From Cordylochernes scorpioides (Eukaryota > Arthropoda > Arachnida > Pseudoscorpiones > Chernetidae), in assembly GCA_030710605.1 (NCBI GenBank), contig CP092872.1, forward strand, positions 11,033,691-11,097,690: DNA of 64,000 bases, written 5' to 3'. The notes under the pieces were generated by a model. The model made no database searches, was not told the DNA's origin, and saw only the letters and a list, made by a program, of their open reading frames with translations. This document shows, one piece after another, positions 40,931 through 51,029 of the stretch (positions are counted from its first letter, which is position 1; each line of letters starts with the position of its first letter). The position numbers were made by a program, and so were the translations under genes.

Positions 40931-41404
40931 TCTACTATTGTATTGAATTGGTTTGGAATATACCCTGTATTTTCTATGGAAGGCAGCTTAGGGGTGTTTA
41001 GTGAACTATGGACATGAGCTTATAGGTCTGTAGAGGAACATACATATAATTTCAAGGTATTGCATCGAGCAAAGCTCTTGCGTATCTTATGTTTGTTTAT
41101 AGAGATGTAGCTCTTGTAGTTTCTACAAGCGCGCGAGCGCAACTCTACATTTTACCATTTTGATCTTTTTCTGATAAAACATCACTCCAGGTGATCATTC
41201 AGCTTATATATCTCTTATGCTTCGTTTATATAGTAAAAATAAAGTTTCCCGAGAGTTTAAAAGCTTAGAATAAATAAATTAGAGTACAAACCCCAAGTTG
41301 AAATTATATATTTGTTTTCCAAAGTTACGGATAACTTCATCAATTATTTACCGAATACTCAAAGTTTACATTATACACAGAATATTAAAGATAATATATA
41401 CCGG

Positions 41405-41700
41405 TTGTTGTTGTTGTTGTCGTGTCCAAAGAAGAATCTCAGATGTCTCCATGCATCTCCATCACAGCAGCAGCAATATCCACTATCTTGGGTGTGTAAA
41501 ACTGCTGCTCTGGGTTTAAGTCAATTTTCTGCAAGGTGCAGTCATTGCTGGGCATGAGAATATCCTCTTCATTGGAAAATGGGTGCCGTTGCCACGTTAG
41601 TCACCTTGGAAACGAACCAGAATTTGGTCGAATATTCCAAGGGTCCAGAGGGGACCGCAGGGAGGTGTGGTCGGACTTCTCCCCCCCCCAATATATACCG
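41405..41700 (-). mobile_element. Probable LINE 3' region with (CAA)n tail
   Basis: GC-richer block whose minus strand ends in CAACAACAACAA at 41405. A short plus frame (41579-41724) is probably a shadow. I recognise no protein domain. The (CAA)n tail suggests a non-LTR 3' end. Confidence 0.4.
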
Positions 41701-41739
41701 GTACCATTTATATTTAAGAAATAAAACTATCAAAATAAA

Positions 41740-41870
41740 ACAAACATACTACTATCCTTACTGCAATGGAAATTTATTTGAGGGTTTGGCTCATCAGTGG
41801 GAATCCAACCTAAATGTTTGGCCAAGTTAATCCACCACATTGCTTTTTAAAGCTCTAATACTGTATTGAA
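41740..41870 (-). ncRNA. Decayed type H motif with rebuilt stem III
   Basis: Minus strand has CTTGGC, CAAA (for GAAA), then CTGATGA and GCCAA. Stem III strands changed from GCGGT/ACCGC to AATGT/ACATT, so pairing is kept though the GAAA box is lost. TGG/CCA of stem I is present. Confidence 0.4.
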
Positions 41871-41994
41871 CGATTCTATATATACCATACTGAATGGTGG
41901 AATTCTAGTTATTGTATTCAGGTAACCTATGAATATAAGCTTCTAGAACAATATAATTACTACAAGATTTTATTTTAAATGCAGGTGGGGGCAA

Positions 41995-42137
41995 TAAAGG
42001 GGGGTGTAAATTTCCTACATATGTTTTTTTTTATAAAAATAGAGATGGTATACGCCACTTGGAATGGATAGATTGTTTTAACATCTCTATTTTTATCAAA
42101 AAAACATATGTAGGAAATTTACACCCCCCTTTATAAT
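41995..42137. repeat. Palindromic hairpin element
   Basis: GGGGGGTGTAAATTTCCTAC and AAAAATAGAGATG are inverted around a ~35-bp centre; arms are about 55 bp. No ribozyme core. Confidence 0.75.
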
Positions 42138-42383
42138 TACTATAAATAATTGAATTGAGCAATGCGGTAAACAATAAGAACAAGTCCAGTTAAGCATAAA
42201 TTATAAATCACGCTTTAGACACATTTTATTCTAATTTAAATGATACGACACATTTCTGTGTGGAGATAAGTGTCTTCTCTCATACTGGATACATTTTATG
42301 GATTTTTACAATTTGATTTGAATCTCCGTTATATGAATTAATTAATACAAGTTTCTGGATATCAGTTTCTATTAACATTTATA

Positions 42384-42600
42384 GATGGACATTTTTCCGG
42401 GAGGGTCGCCTCTCCCGTCAAAACAGACATCTAAAACCAGACGCCATCCATTGACCGTCGCCGCAACTAGCGGCTTCGGGTCGGTGACAAAGCCACAACA
42501 CCAGCTTTGGCAAACTGAGAAGCGTCCACCTAGAGACCATGGTTTCTGGCTGATGGCCCTCGTCAGTCTAGGGCGGACTTTATTCCATGAGAGGGGTTTA
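42384..42600. mobile_element. Type B element, left half, fused to a SINE
   Basis: TAGATGGACATTTTTCCGGG, CGCCATCCATTGACCGTCGC and GCGGCTTCGGGTCGGTGACA form one arm; the other arm is absent. A minus-strand hammerhead follows, then a SINE body at 42600. Confidence 0.65.
42524..42578 (-). ncRNA. Type B hammerhead, stem II closing pair lost
   Basis: Minus strand has GTCC, CCTAGA, CTGACGA, GGGC-CATCA-GCCA, GAAA, CCATGGTC, TCTAGG and GGAC. Stem I CCTAGA/TCTAGG is perfect and extends through GTCC/GGAC. The base before GAAA is A, not C, so the stem II closing pair is lost. Activity is likely reduced. Confidence 0.65.
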
Positions 42601-42832
42601 GCTGGCAAAGTATGTAAAAGAAAATGCTTCAATAGTTTCCAATCCTTGTAAAAATCCAATTTCAGCAGCAAGTGCAAATAACCAAACGGGGCTCTCTATG
42701 GCACACTTGTAAATACAAACGCCGAATTGATTTTCACATGTGTAGACATTTAGTGCACTTACAGTAAAAGCAGTTGCCAAATTATACCCACCGTTATTAT
42801 AATGGCCTGTACCACGTGTACTAGGGATAATA
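42601..42832 (+). mobile_element. SINE copy 6, headless
   Basis: AATGCTTCAATAGTTTCCAATCC through ACTAGGGATAA matches the body and tail of the SINE at 20600-20905. The tRNA-like head has been replaced by the type B element. Confidence 0.65.
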
Positions 42833-43004
42833 GAAAACATCATAGAATATATTCAAATCGTTGTGTTACAAATTCAATACAAATAATACACATTTACAAA
42901 ATATCCGACCCAATGTGACAGGTGGAGTTAAAAATCAAATCATTTGTAACAATTAAATTTATTGGCAATGTGTTTCTTTTTAATAATATCATCAACAACA
43001 ACAA

Positions 43005-43215
43005 CAACAAAAGCCTTTATTGAGGACCTCTCGTCCTATAAAGGATTCGCCAGTTTACAGAGTAATTGAAGAGAAGAGAACTAAGAATACAGAGAGAAAC
43101 CTATAAGTAGTAGGTATAGTGTAGTATTTTCTACACTGTGACTATATACAGCAGCAGCAACAAGCCTTTTACTGGAATCAAAGTCCCATACAGGATTCGT
43201 CATTCTAATCCTTAC
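43005..43215 (-). mobile_element. Two LINE-like 3' ends (type M)
   Basis: Minus strand CGAATCCTTTATAGGACGAG, AATAAAGGC and TTGTTGTTGTTG at 43075-43008, and a diverged second copy at 43215-43145. Same family as 27466-27530. Confidence 0.45.
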
Positions 43216-43364
43216 AAAGATTATTTACATATGATTATTTACATCAATTAGATTATGTATATAGCTTTCTTTTCTCTTCAGCCGTCTTCCAAAATTTGAA
43301 CAACGCAAACGCTCCAGCTCTGTTTCTCACCACCTCATTCAACAGGAGCTCCAAAGAGTTAATA

Positions 43365-43510
43365 ATATCATCAAATATTATCTCTACAGACCTTACTGCA
43401 ATGATAAACGTTATTGAATGAGAGGGCTTGGATCATAAAAGTCCTCTCATTCAATAACTTATATCATTGCAGTAAAGTCTGTAAAGATAATATTTGATGA
43501 TATTATTAAA
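43365..43510. mobile_element. Truncated type H foldback
   Basis: Arms CATCAAATATTATCTCTACAG, TTACTGCAATGATA and TTATTGAATGAGAGG are inverted around a short centre (GCTTGGATCATAAAAG). The ribozyme core is deleted. Confidence 0.6.
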
Positions 43511-43683
43511 AATAAACACATTGCCAGTAAATTTATTTATTACATATTTTATCGATAGATGACAATTAAATTTATAAAAGAAAATAAAATCAACATATAT
43601 TTGCTGGATCTCAATAAATATAAATGTTAATAATAATAATTTGTATATAAAAATAGTATATATCATCAATTTATTATCGTGAT

Positions 43684-43726
43684 ACTCCTGTTGAAGGACT
43701 GACAAGTCCGAAAGCTTGAAAAAAAA
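43684..43726 (+). ncRNA. Type E hammerhead-like motif (CUGUUGA core)
   Basis: ACTC, CTGTTGA, stem II GGACT/AGTCC with a GACA loop, GAAA, GCTT, GAAAA. Stem II is perfect, stem III is palindrome AGCU, stem I has two pairs. A related decayed copy lies at 31940-31980. Confidence 0.4.
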
Positions 43727-44170
43727 AAAAGTTGAACAGGAAACTCAGCCCTGGAAGCTTTATTTATTTTATAAAAATATAAATGTGTTAAGATATATAT
43801 AAGCCATATCACAATATAGATATAGCACGCGACATAACAATATATGATATGTGTTGACAGGAAAAACCTTTTCTAATTATTTCTCGACGTGTGTGTGTTC
43901 TTTTTCTTTATTCTGTCTTATTGAATCTCTCGGATTGTTTTACTTGGGTCAAATAATACCGCGCTATATGATGTCTTGTTGTACTGGGCTTATGTAGTAC
44001 TGTAAACGTCACTATGGACTTGTATAGTAGTGGGTACTACTGTACTACGTTTAGAATAAAGGCTTAGCTATAACTTATACTTCTGGGTGCTCCTGTTAAA
44101 GGGCATGTTAGTATGAAAGTTAGAGAAATATGAATAGTAAATTATTCGAAGAACTGAATTATGAAAAAAT

Positions 44171-44377
44171 CTTAAGTCTCTTGTCAAGAGAGGGATAGAA
44201 GACCAGGAAATCGTATTTGCAGCCGTGTGGCCCAATTTTAGGGAGCCTCTCCTCGCGCGACTCTCGCCTGAACACAAGACAATTCTGATCCTCGACACTG
44301 CCATCGAGCATGCTCGGGACTGCGATTCCATTATTCGCGAGGGATTGTCCGAACTCAGGGTGGCCTTAAGCTCCTGA
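44171..44377 (+). pseudogene. Coding-like fragment of unknown origin
   Basis: A GC-rich stretch in AT-rich DNA stays open on the plus strand for 68 codons, with AVWPNFREPLLARLSPEHK and DTAIEHARDCDSIIREGLSE, to a TGA at 44375-44377. Composition is protein-like. It could be part of a transposon ORF1 or a host exon. No domain recognised. The minus strand is also open here (44511-44068), but that reading looks less protein-like. Confidence 0.3.
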
Positions 44378-44639
44378 TGAAATCCAGACGTCCCCTCGAT
44401 GAGAGCTCCACCTGATGTAAATATTAAATGTAAATATTTATTTATCATTATATTTTTATCACACTTGCTCTTATAACTCTTTGTGAAGTGTAAACGTTGA
44501 CGAGATGTCAATAAAGTTGTTTAATTGTCACTGATGAATATTAAAAGAAACTTAACCCTTGATTTGAGTATTGATTTTATTGAATTATAAGACGGGGAAT
44601 GAGCGTGTATTATATATACTGTGAGAATATAGTCTATTT

Positions 44640-44778
44640 CTTACATTTGTAAGTGCAAATTCGAACTGCTTTTCTCATGTGTGTACATGTGGTGCACTTA
44701 CAGTAAAAGCAGTCGCTTACTTCTACCCACCATGATTATCATGGCTACCTGTACCACGTGTACTAGAGATAAGCAAAA
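44640..44778 (+). mobile_element. SINE copy 7, tail only
   Basis: ACATTTGTAAGTGCAAATTC through ATGATTATCATGG to CTAGAGATAAGC. Confidence 0.7.
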
Positions 44779-44922
44779 AATAATGTTTAGAGTTAATTCT
44801 ACCTAGAGTTACACGTGTCAACGATGTTACAAACTCTCAGTGTGATGTAAAGGTTTATACGGGGGTGAAACACTAAACAAGGATATCATATTGACTTTTT
44901 AGGATGTTATGTTGGAGATGTT

Positions 44923-44929
<7 letters not shown>

Positions 44930-44955
<26 letters not shown>
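44930..44955 (+). repeat. (GA)n microsatellite
   Basis: Simple GA dinucleotide run. Confidence 0.9.
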
Positions 44956-44958
<3 letters not shown>

Positions 44959-44998
44959 TAAATATTTTATTGGCATCATACTAAGGTCAATGGTGGTA

Positions 44999-45276
44999 AA
45001 CCAATACCTCGCTTTGGGTCGTTTCGTTTTGCGTTTTTTTTTTCGAAGTTGCGTCGCTGCTTAATTTTTACTGATTTTCAACTGTGCGTCGTTAGAATTT
45101 TGAAGTTGCGTTGTTTTGGATTCGATTATTTAATTTTTTTTTTTTGAATTTTTTCCTTAAATATGGCAACACCTTTGTTTTTGATTGCGGCTTCACATAT
45201 TTTCACTTTGCGTCGTTTCAATTTGCGTCGTGTTTTTTTTTGGAACGTAACCCCAACGCAAAGCAAGGTATGGGTG
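44999..45276. mobile_element. Pogo/Tigger-like MITE, second copy
   Basis: AACCAATACCTCGCTTTGGG start and GCAAAGCAAGGTATGGGTG end, TA on both sides (44997-44998 and 45277-45278). Reverse orientation relative to 32624-32945. Confidence 0.7.
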
Positions 45277-45356
45277 TATTATAAAATAATAATAAAAAAA
45301 GGATAAAATAAAAGAGTAAACTATATACAGTTATACTGAAGTAACTCATTCAGTAC

Positions 45357-45402
45357 TTTTGTCTGAAGATGGTAACAGCGTTGTTACAGAAACGTCACAC
45401 AT
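45357..45402 (+). ncRNA. Type D-like hammerhead, CUGAAGA core
   Basis: TGT, CTGAAGA (45363-45369), stem II GTAACA/TGTTAC with a bulged G, GAAA (45389-45392), CGTC (45393-45396), then ACA. All core bases are consensus with N7 = A. Stem III is the palindrome ACGU. Stem I has only three obvious pairs. Confidence 0.55.
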
Positions 45403-45553
45403 TATTTATTTGGATTTGTTCTTATTACCTTGTGTTTATAATATATAATCCAAATATATTGTGCCTTATCTTTCTATAACAAGTTCAACTTATTTTTTCG
45501 ATATGATTTGCATAAATAAATAATCTTGTTGAAATGTTAATTTTTGACTGATA

Positions 45554-45888
45554 TTGTTGCATCTTGGCTAATGAACCTATTTTATTTTAATTTGTAATAT
45601 TATTTTTCATATATTTTAAATTCAAATTTATATTTTATATTTATTTATTTTATCAAACAGAATATATGTATTATAGTATCATCATTTGTATTTAGGTACA
45701 CTGTGTGACTTCACTGCTCTCTTTGATGTGAGAAATAAATAAATTATTCTGGAGGCTACTTAAAGTAGAGTTATCTCCACTTATATAAATTTGTAGGATG
45801 GTTGAAACACGGTCTGGTAAGATACAAGACCCGGCACAGGAGAGGATCAAGGGTGAAGAGTTTGCCAAGCCGCAACCTGGTGCAACAA
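45554..45888. mobile_element. Short TIR element, copy 2
   Basis: TTGTTGCATC start and GGTGCAACAA end with TA on both sides. Matches 179-539 without its 20-bp duplication. Confidence 0.7.
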
Positions 45889-46084
45889 TATATACAGTAA
45901 TGACGTAAGTCCAGGAGACTCCCCCAACGACAAAGAGTCCAGACGTCACGTTCTTTCACAGAGAGAGACAATACTGTGGAGTGTCTAAAATGTCGAGATG
46001 TTATCATTAGCTGGAGACAACAGAAGGCTTGTTGGAATTATAAGAAAATGTAAAATGTGTTGGATAGGTCATGTCCCATATTTA

Positions 46085-46165
46085 ATAAAATGGTAGATCA
46101 AACTCTTGCGAAACCGCTGTGAGGGTTCACCACTGATGAGCCAGGCCATCCCAATATATTTTCCT
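46085..46165 (+). ncRNA. Decayed type H motif
   Basis: TGGTAG, CTTGC, GAAACCGCTG, TTCACCA, CTGATGA and GCCAG are present, so strands b and a and the stem I strand survive. The GCGGTA part of the cleavage strand is replaced by AAAA. Confidence 0.5.
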
Positions 46166-46519
46166 CTCAGTAAGAGGACAGAAGGAAGATGTTTCATTTA
46201 TAAATGAAAAATTTCCGGTAAAATTATGCCATTTCTTCTATATAGGAATTTGCTGACTTCAACCTCTAAGTGAAAAAAATATAAAAAGTGAAAAAGTTAA
46301 AACAATTTATTCTGAGATTTTGTGTTTCTTTTACCGAAAACATCTCTAGAATCTATAAAATTCTCGGAGAAATAGCCGTGAAGTTTTTATTTTTACAAAA
46401 TTCTGTTAATCTTTTCTTTTTTACCTTTCATCTCAGACATTTGGTAATCCTCCGGATTTATTGAAAGTTTGGAAATTTTTCAGATAGTTTTTACACACAA
46501 TTTTTAAAAGGGATTTCTA

Positions 46520-46720
46520 TATAGCAGGTGGTTAAGGGGATATATAGTCAGAACAACCACCTCACCAGGGTTCGAATCCCGCAATATGCACTTTTTAAAT
46601 TAATGCTTTAATAGCCCCGATTCTCTCACATGTCCAACCTAACAAGTGAGTGCAACTAACCAAACAAGGCTCTGATACCTTGGAAGCGTATAGATTAACT
46701 GATTCTTACATATGTAGAAT
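46520..46720 (+). mobile_element. SINE copy 8, diverged
   Basis: Box B-like GGGTTCGAATCCCGC is intact, followed by ATTAATGCTTTAATAGCCCC and ACTAACCAAACAAGGCTCTG. The tail is degraded. Confidence 0.6.
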
Positions 46721-46849
46721 TGTGGTCTATTTAGAATTTAAAATCAGTTTAAAAACTATGAATATTATGTCCATTACTATGTGTCTTTAGAAATGTTAAA
46801 TATATATATAAGTTGACAAAATCAACTCTTTGGTATAATTACTTAAATA

Positions 46850-46960
46850 AAATAAAACGAACGAACGAAGAGGAATTTCTTATTTTAATATATGCGAGCT
46901 TTCGGACCGTGACGTCCTTCTACTGGCTATAGAATGGAAGATATGAACGACTATACATAG
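46850..46960 (-). ncRNA. Type E motif (CAGUAGA core), decayed
   Basis: Minus strand has ATAGC, CAGTAGA (46925-46919), GGAC/GTCC stem II, GAAA (46903-46900), GCTC and GCATAT. U4 and A6 are changed. Confidence 0.4.
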
Positions 46961-47177
46961 AGCTAAAATAAGGTTATTATATATTATATATAAGGTTATT
47001 GAACATTCAAATATTCAAGTATATTTCTACGCCTTACAATTCTAAAATAATGTTGTTTTTTTAACTCTATATTCATATGAAGAATATTGTCAACGCTCGG
47101 CTCAAGAACTCAAGAACCTTCCCACATTCCAATCTACCAGATCCCTGTTTGTGTTAGATCAACATATATGCTCAATA

Positions 47178-47640
47178 TAGATGGAAATTTTCCAGGGGAA
47201 GATATTTATATATTAAGATCAAGGTCGCCTCTCCCGTCAAAATAGACGTCATAGCTAGATGGTGTCTAGTTATGGCGTCTATTTTGACTGGAGAGGCGAC
47301 CTTTATCTTAATAGATGAATATCCTCCCGGCAAAATTTCCACCTATATTTTGGCAATAGATTTGGCCCAGCCACTTTACCAGCTAAACACCTCTTTGGCA
47401 GATTGTCAAGATTCCATTAGATCCTGTGTGGATCTCATGGAATAAAGTCCGCCCTAGACTGACGAGGGCCATTAGCCCGAAACCATGGTCTCTAGGTGGA
47501 CGCTTCTCAGTTTGCCAAAGCTGGTGTTGTGGCTTTGATACTGGCCCGAGGCCGCTAGTTTGCGGCGACGATCGATGGCGTCTAGTTCTGACGTCTATTT
47601 TGACGGGAGAGGCGACCTTTGTCTTTATAGATATATGCTC
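47178..47640. mobile_element. Type B element pair with intact ribozyme
   Basis: A small foldback (47178-47355; GGTCGCCTCTCCCGTCAAAA arms) is followed by the remainder of a type B unit with a hammerhead and a right arm ending GGGAGAGGCGACCTTTGTC. The left CGCCGCAAACTAGCGG arm of the second unit is missing. Confidence 0.65.
47447..47501 (+). ncRNA. Type B hammerhead ribozyme, best copy
   Basis: GTCC (47447-47450), CCTAGA (47453-47458), CTGACGA (47459-47465), GGGC-CATTA-GCCC (47466-47478), GAAA (47479-47482), CCATGGTC (47483-47490), TCTAGG (47491-47496), GGAC. Stem I is six pairs plus a four-pair extension after an internal loop, as expected for natural type I hammerheads with loop contacts. 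Stem III ACC/GGT closes two bases or pairs as an 8-bp dimer. Cleavage is expected after C47490. Confidence 0.85.
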
Positions 47641-48204
47641 AAGTTGCATATGCTGGCATATATGTAAAGAGAGGTTATAGAACCATCATTCCGCATTTAA
47701 AATATTCAAATAAACGATTTATGCGTTTAAGGTAATATTTATCAAAAATGTTGTATCAGACGAAGAGGCCGCTTTCGCTCGGGACCAAGTGAATATTTGC
47801 CCAAACAATATTGTGTTAGCCGAAATATATATTTACTATCCATTATTATACGCAGTAACAATAGTAGTGATGTGTGGTTAGCATTGTTGACTTTGCTTAG
47901 AAATTTTAAAGAAACTGATTCCAAGAATTTTAACCAAACATTATATTTATTGATTTACAAGAGAGAGAACAAAATATAAAAGAAACTTATAGTAAACAAA
48001 GGAATTTTTCTTCTAACGGCTAGCACCTATTTACTTGTAATATTACATACATACTCTGTAGGAACAATTAATTAATTAAATCTAATATATATATACAACA
48101 AATATAATGATACCAAAATAATAAAGCTCGAATAACATATGGCGAATAACTTTACTATTGATATTTAAACCGTTGATAAAACATACAAAAATAATATTGT
48201 GATA
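47641..48204. other. AT-rich spacer
   Basis: Nothing firm. A CAGACGAAGAGGCC..GTGAAT string near 47757 was considered and rejected as a ribozyme. Confidence 0.4.
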
Positions 48205-48415
48205 ATAAAAAAATGCCCCAATGGCCTCCAATTCTTACAAAAGTCCAACCCCACCAGCGAGTGCAAGTAACTAAACGGGGCTTTGGCAAATTTGTAAGTA
48301 CCAAGTCAAACTGCTTTACACATGTGCAGACATGTGGTGCACTTACAGTTAAGCAGTCACCTACTTCTACCCACCATAATTATCATGGTATGTACCACGT
48401 GTACTTGAGATAAAC
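48205..48415 (+). mobile_element. SINE copy 9, headless
   Basis: AATGCCCCAATGGCCTCCAA through CCACCATAATTATCATGG to GTGTACTTGAGATAAAC. Confidence 0.7.
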
Positions 48416-50406
48416 AAAATAAAATATTGTAACAATGAAATTATTAAAACAAAAAGTTAAAAAAAAAACGCCAACTAAGATCATATTTGCCCATCCAATA
48501 CTGTATAATTCTACCGAAATATAGTTTATTTCATCCATATATATTACGGGACAGAAACGGCTCTACTTTTGTTTGAAAACGAAATATGCAAATTAGGATA
48601 TTTTCGGACTTATTCACATATTAGCAACACATGTTAGCAACGTAGAATTTTACTGATTCAACACCATGTATGAATATTTGAAAGTGGGGTTTTATTAAAC
48701 TGAGCTGGTAATTAAAATGCTCAGTATATAAGACATGTATTATATGAAAAAAATGATAAACAAGCCAAGAAATATCATAGAAGAAGCTTCCGTTTTTCAT
48801 ATGTTTATATGTTCACATCTTCATTATATTCTCAGAATATATATACAGTTAAACCCTATCTATAGCGCCCCCTCTAAATAGCGCCTCCCTCTCTATAGCG
48901 CCAGATATCAAATACGTAGTACGATGCGATTTACGTTAAAGGTTACCTATCTATAACACCCTATTTTGGGGAGTCCCAAGAGGGGGCGCTATTGACAGGT
49001 TTAACTGTATATATACAGTTAAACCTTTCTATAGCGCCCCCTCTAAATAGCGCCCGATTTTGAATACGTAGTACGATGCGATTTACGTTAAAGGTTACCT
49101 ATCTATAGCACCCTATTTTGGGGAGTCCCAAGAGGGGGCGCTATTGACAGGTTTAACTGTATATATACAGTTAAACCTTTCTATAGCGCCCCCTCTAAAT
49201 AGCGCCCGATTTTGAATACGTAGTACGATGCGATTTACATTAAAGGTTACCTATCTATAGCACCCTATTTTGGGGAGTCCCAAGAGGGGGCGCTATTGAC
49301 AGGTTTAACTGTATATATACAGTTAAAACTTTCTATAGCGCCCCCTCTAAATAGCGCCCGATTTTGAATACGTAGTACGATGCGATTTACATTAAAGGTT
49401 ACCTATCTATAGCACCCTATTTTGGGGAGTCCCAAGAGGGGGCGCTATTGACAGGTTTAACTGTATATATACAGTTAAACCTTTCTATAGCGCCCCCTCT
49501 AAATAGCGCCCGATTTTGAATACGTAGTACGATGCTATTTACATTAAAGGTTACCTATCTATAGCACCCTATTTTGGGGAGTCCCAAGAGGGGGCGCTAT
49601 TGACAGGTTTAACTGTATATATACAGTTAAACCTTTCTATAGCGCCCCCTCTAAATAGCGCCCGATTTTGAATACGTAGTACGATGCGATTTACATTAAA
49701 GGTTACCTATCTATAGCACCCTATTTTGGGGAGTCCCAAGAGGGGGCGCTATTGACAGGTTTAACTGTATATATACAGTTAAACCTTTCTATAGCGCCCC
49801 CTCTAAATAGCGCCCGATTTTGAATACGTAGTACGATGCGATTTACATTAAAGGTTACCTTTCTATAGCACCCTATTTTGGGGAGTCCCAAGAGGGGGCG
49901 CTATTGACAGGTTTAACTGTATATATACAGTTAAACCTTTCTATAGCGCCCCCTCTAAATAGCGCCCGATTTTGAATACGTAGTACGATGCGATTTACAT
50001 TAAAGGTTACCTATCTATAGCACCCTATTTTGGGGAGTCCTAAGAGGGGGCGCTATTGACAGGTTTAACTGTATATATACAGTTAAACCTTTCTATAGCG
50101 CCCCCTCTAAATAGCGCCCGATTTTGAATACGTAGTACGATGCGATTTACATTAAAGGTTACCTATCTATAGCACCCTATTTTGGGGAGTCCTAAGAGGG
50201 GGCGCTATTGACAGGTTTAACTGTATATATACAGTTAAACCTTTCTATAGCGCCCCCTCTAAATAGCGCCCGATTTTGAATACGTAGTACGATGCGATTT
50301 ACATTAAAAGTGACCTATCTATAGCCCCCCTTTCATAAAGCACCCTATTTTGGTGAGTCCCAAGAGGGGGCGACAGGTTTAACTGTATATATACACAGTT
50401 AAACCT

Positions 50407-50546
50407 GTAGGTAATAGATTCGAAGCGTACGAGGATGCGTATCTTATAAGTTTTAATAAAGGCGAGCTTTCGGGTCAATAACCCTTCTACAGGACATTAA
50501 AACTTATAAGATACGCATCCTCGTACGCTTCGAATCTATTACCTAC
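50407..50546. mobile_element. Perfect 51-bp-arm hairpin with type E motif in loop
   Basis: GTAGGTAATAGATTCGAAGC (50407) to TTTTAAT (50457) is exactly inverted at 50496-50546. The 38-base loop holds a minus-strand type E motif. The element lies inside the MITE array and splits a unit after ACAGTTAAACCT. Confidence 0.85.
50462..50497 (-). ncRNA. Type E hammerhead-like motif in hairpin loop
   Basis: Minus strand has GTC, CTGTAGA, GGGT/ACCC stem II, GAAA, GCTC and GCC. The core has U at position 6. The flanking hairpin arms act as an extension of stem I. Confidence 0.45.
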
Positions 50547-50884
50547 ATTCTTTAGAGGATTTCAACCTTCTTTACAGTTAAACCTGTCTATAGCGCCCCC
50601 TCTAAATAGCGCCCGATTTTAAATACGTAGTACGATGCGATTTACAATAAAAGTGACCTATCTATAGCACCCTATTTTGGTGAGTCCCAAGAGGGGGCGA
50701 CAGGTTTAACTGTATATATATACAGTTAAACCTGTCTATAGCGCCCCCTCTAAATAGCGCCCGATTTTAAATACGTAGTACGATGCGATTTACATTAAAA
50801 GTAACCTATCTATTGCACCCCTTCTCTATAGCACCCTATTTTGGTGAGTCCCAAGAGGGGGCGACAGGTTTAACTGTATATGTA

Positions 50885-50985
50885 TATTAATAATAAAGAA
50901 GACAGAGCGCCATCTAGAAAAGTTCATGTGAGCCTGGTCAGGATATGTCTTTTTTATTTTTAATATCAACACCTGACCTTTTTTA
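50885..50985 (+). mobile_element. Type A arm fragment
   Basis: GAGCGCCATCTAG, GTCAGGATATGTC and TTTTAATATCAACACCTGACC as at type A borders. No ribozyme. Confidence 0.5.
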
Positions 50986-51029
50986 TATTTTAAATTATTT
51001 TTCACATATATATTAATTTATAATTAAAA

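Larger units (their letters stand above)
48845..50880 (+). repeat. Tandem array of Tigger-like MITEs, 152-bp period
   Basis: About twelve head-to-tail units. Each begins ACAGTTAAACCT and ends AGGTTTAACTGT, with inverted repeats reaching about 29 bp (to AGCGCCCCCTC). Units are separated by ATATAT. Starts are at 48845, 49015, then every 152 bp to 50231, and again at about 50573 and 50720. Inner units are almost identical, so amplification or homogenisation is recent. CAGT-type ends with TA spacing resemble Tigger/pogo MITEs. Confidence 0.9.

Noticed and set aside
41536..41830. Plus-strand frames of 60-80 codons near 41.6 kb as a host gene
   Set aside because: No domain, no conserved start, and the region ends in a (CAA)n tail on the minus strand, which fits a LINE 3' region better.
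44068..44511. 147-codon minus-strand frame as the real gene at 44.2 kb
   Set aside because: Its ends run far into AT-rich DNA and its composition is less protein-like than the plus-strand reading, which I list instead at low confidence.
47755..47810. CAGACGA..AAGT-GAAT string as a type E ribozyme
   Set aside because: U4 is changed, GAAA is GAAT and stem I does not pair.
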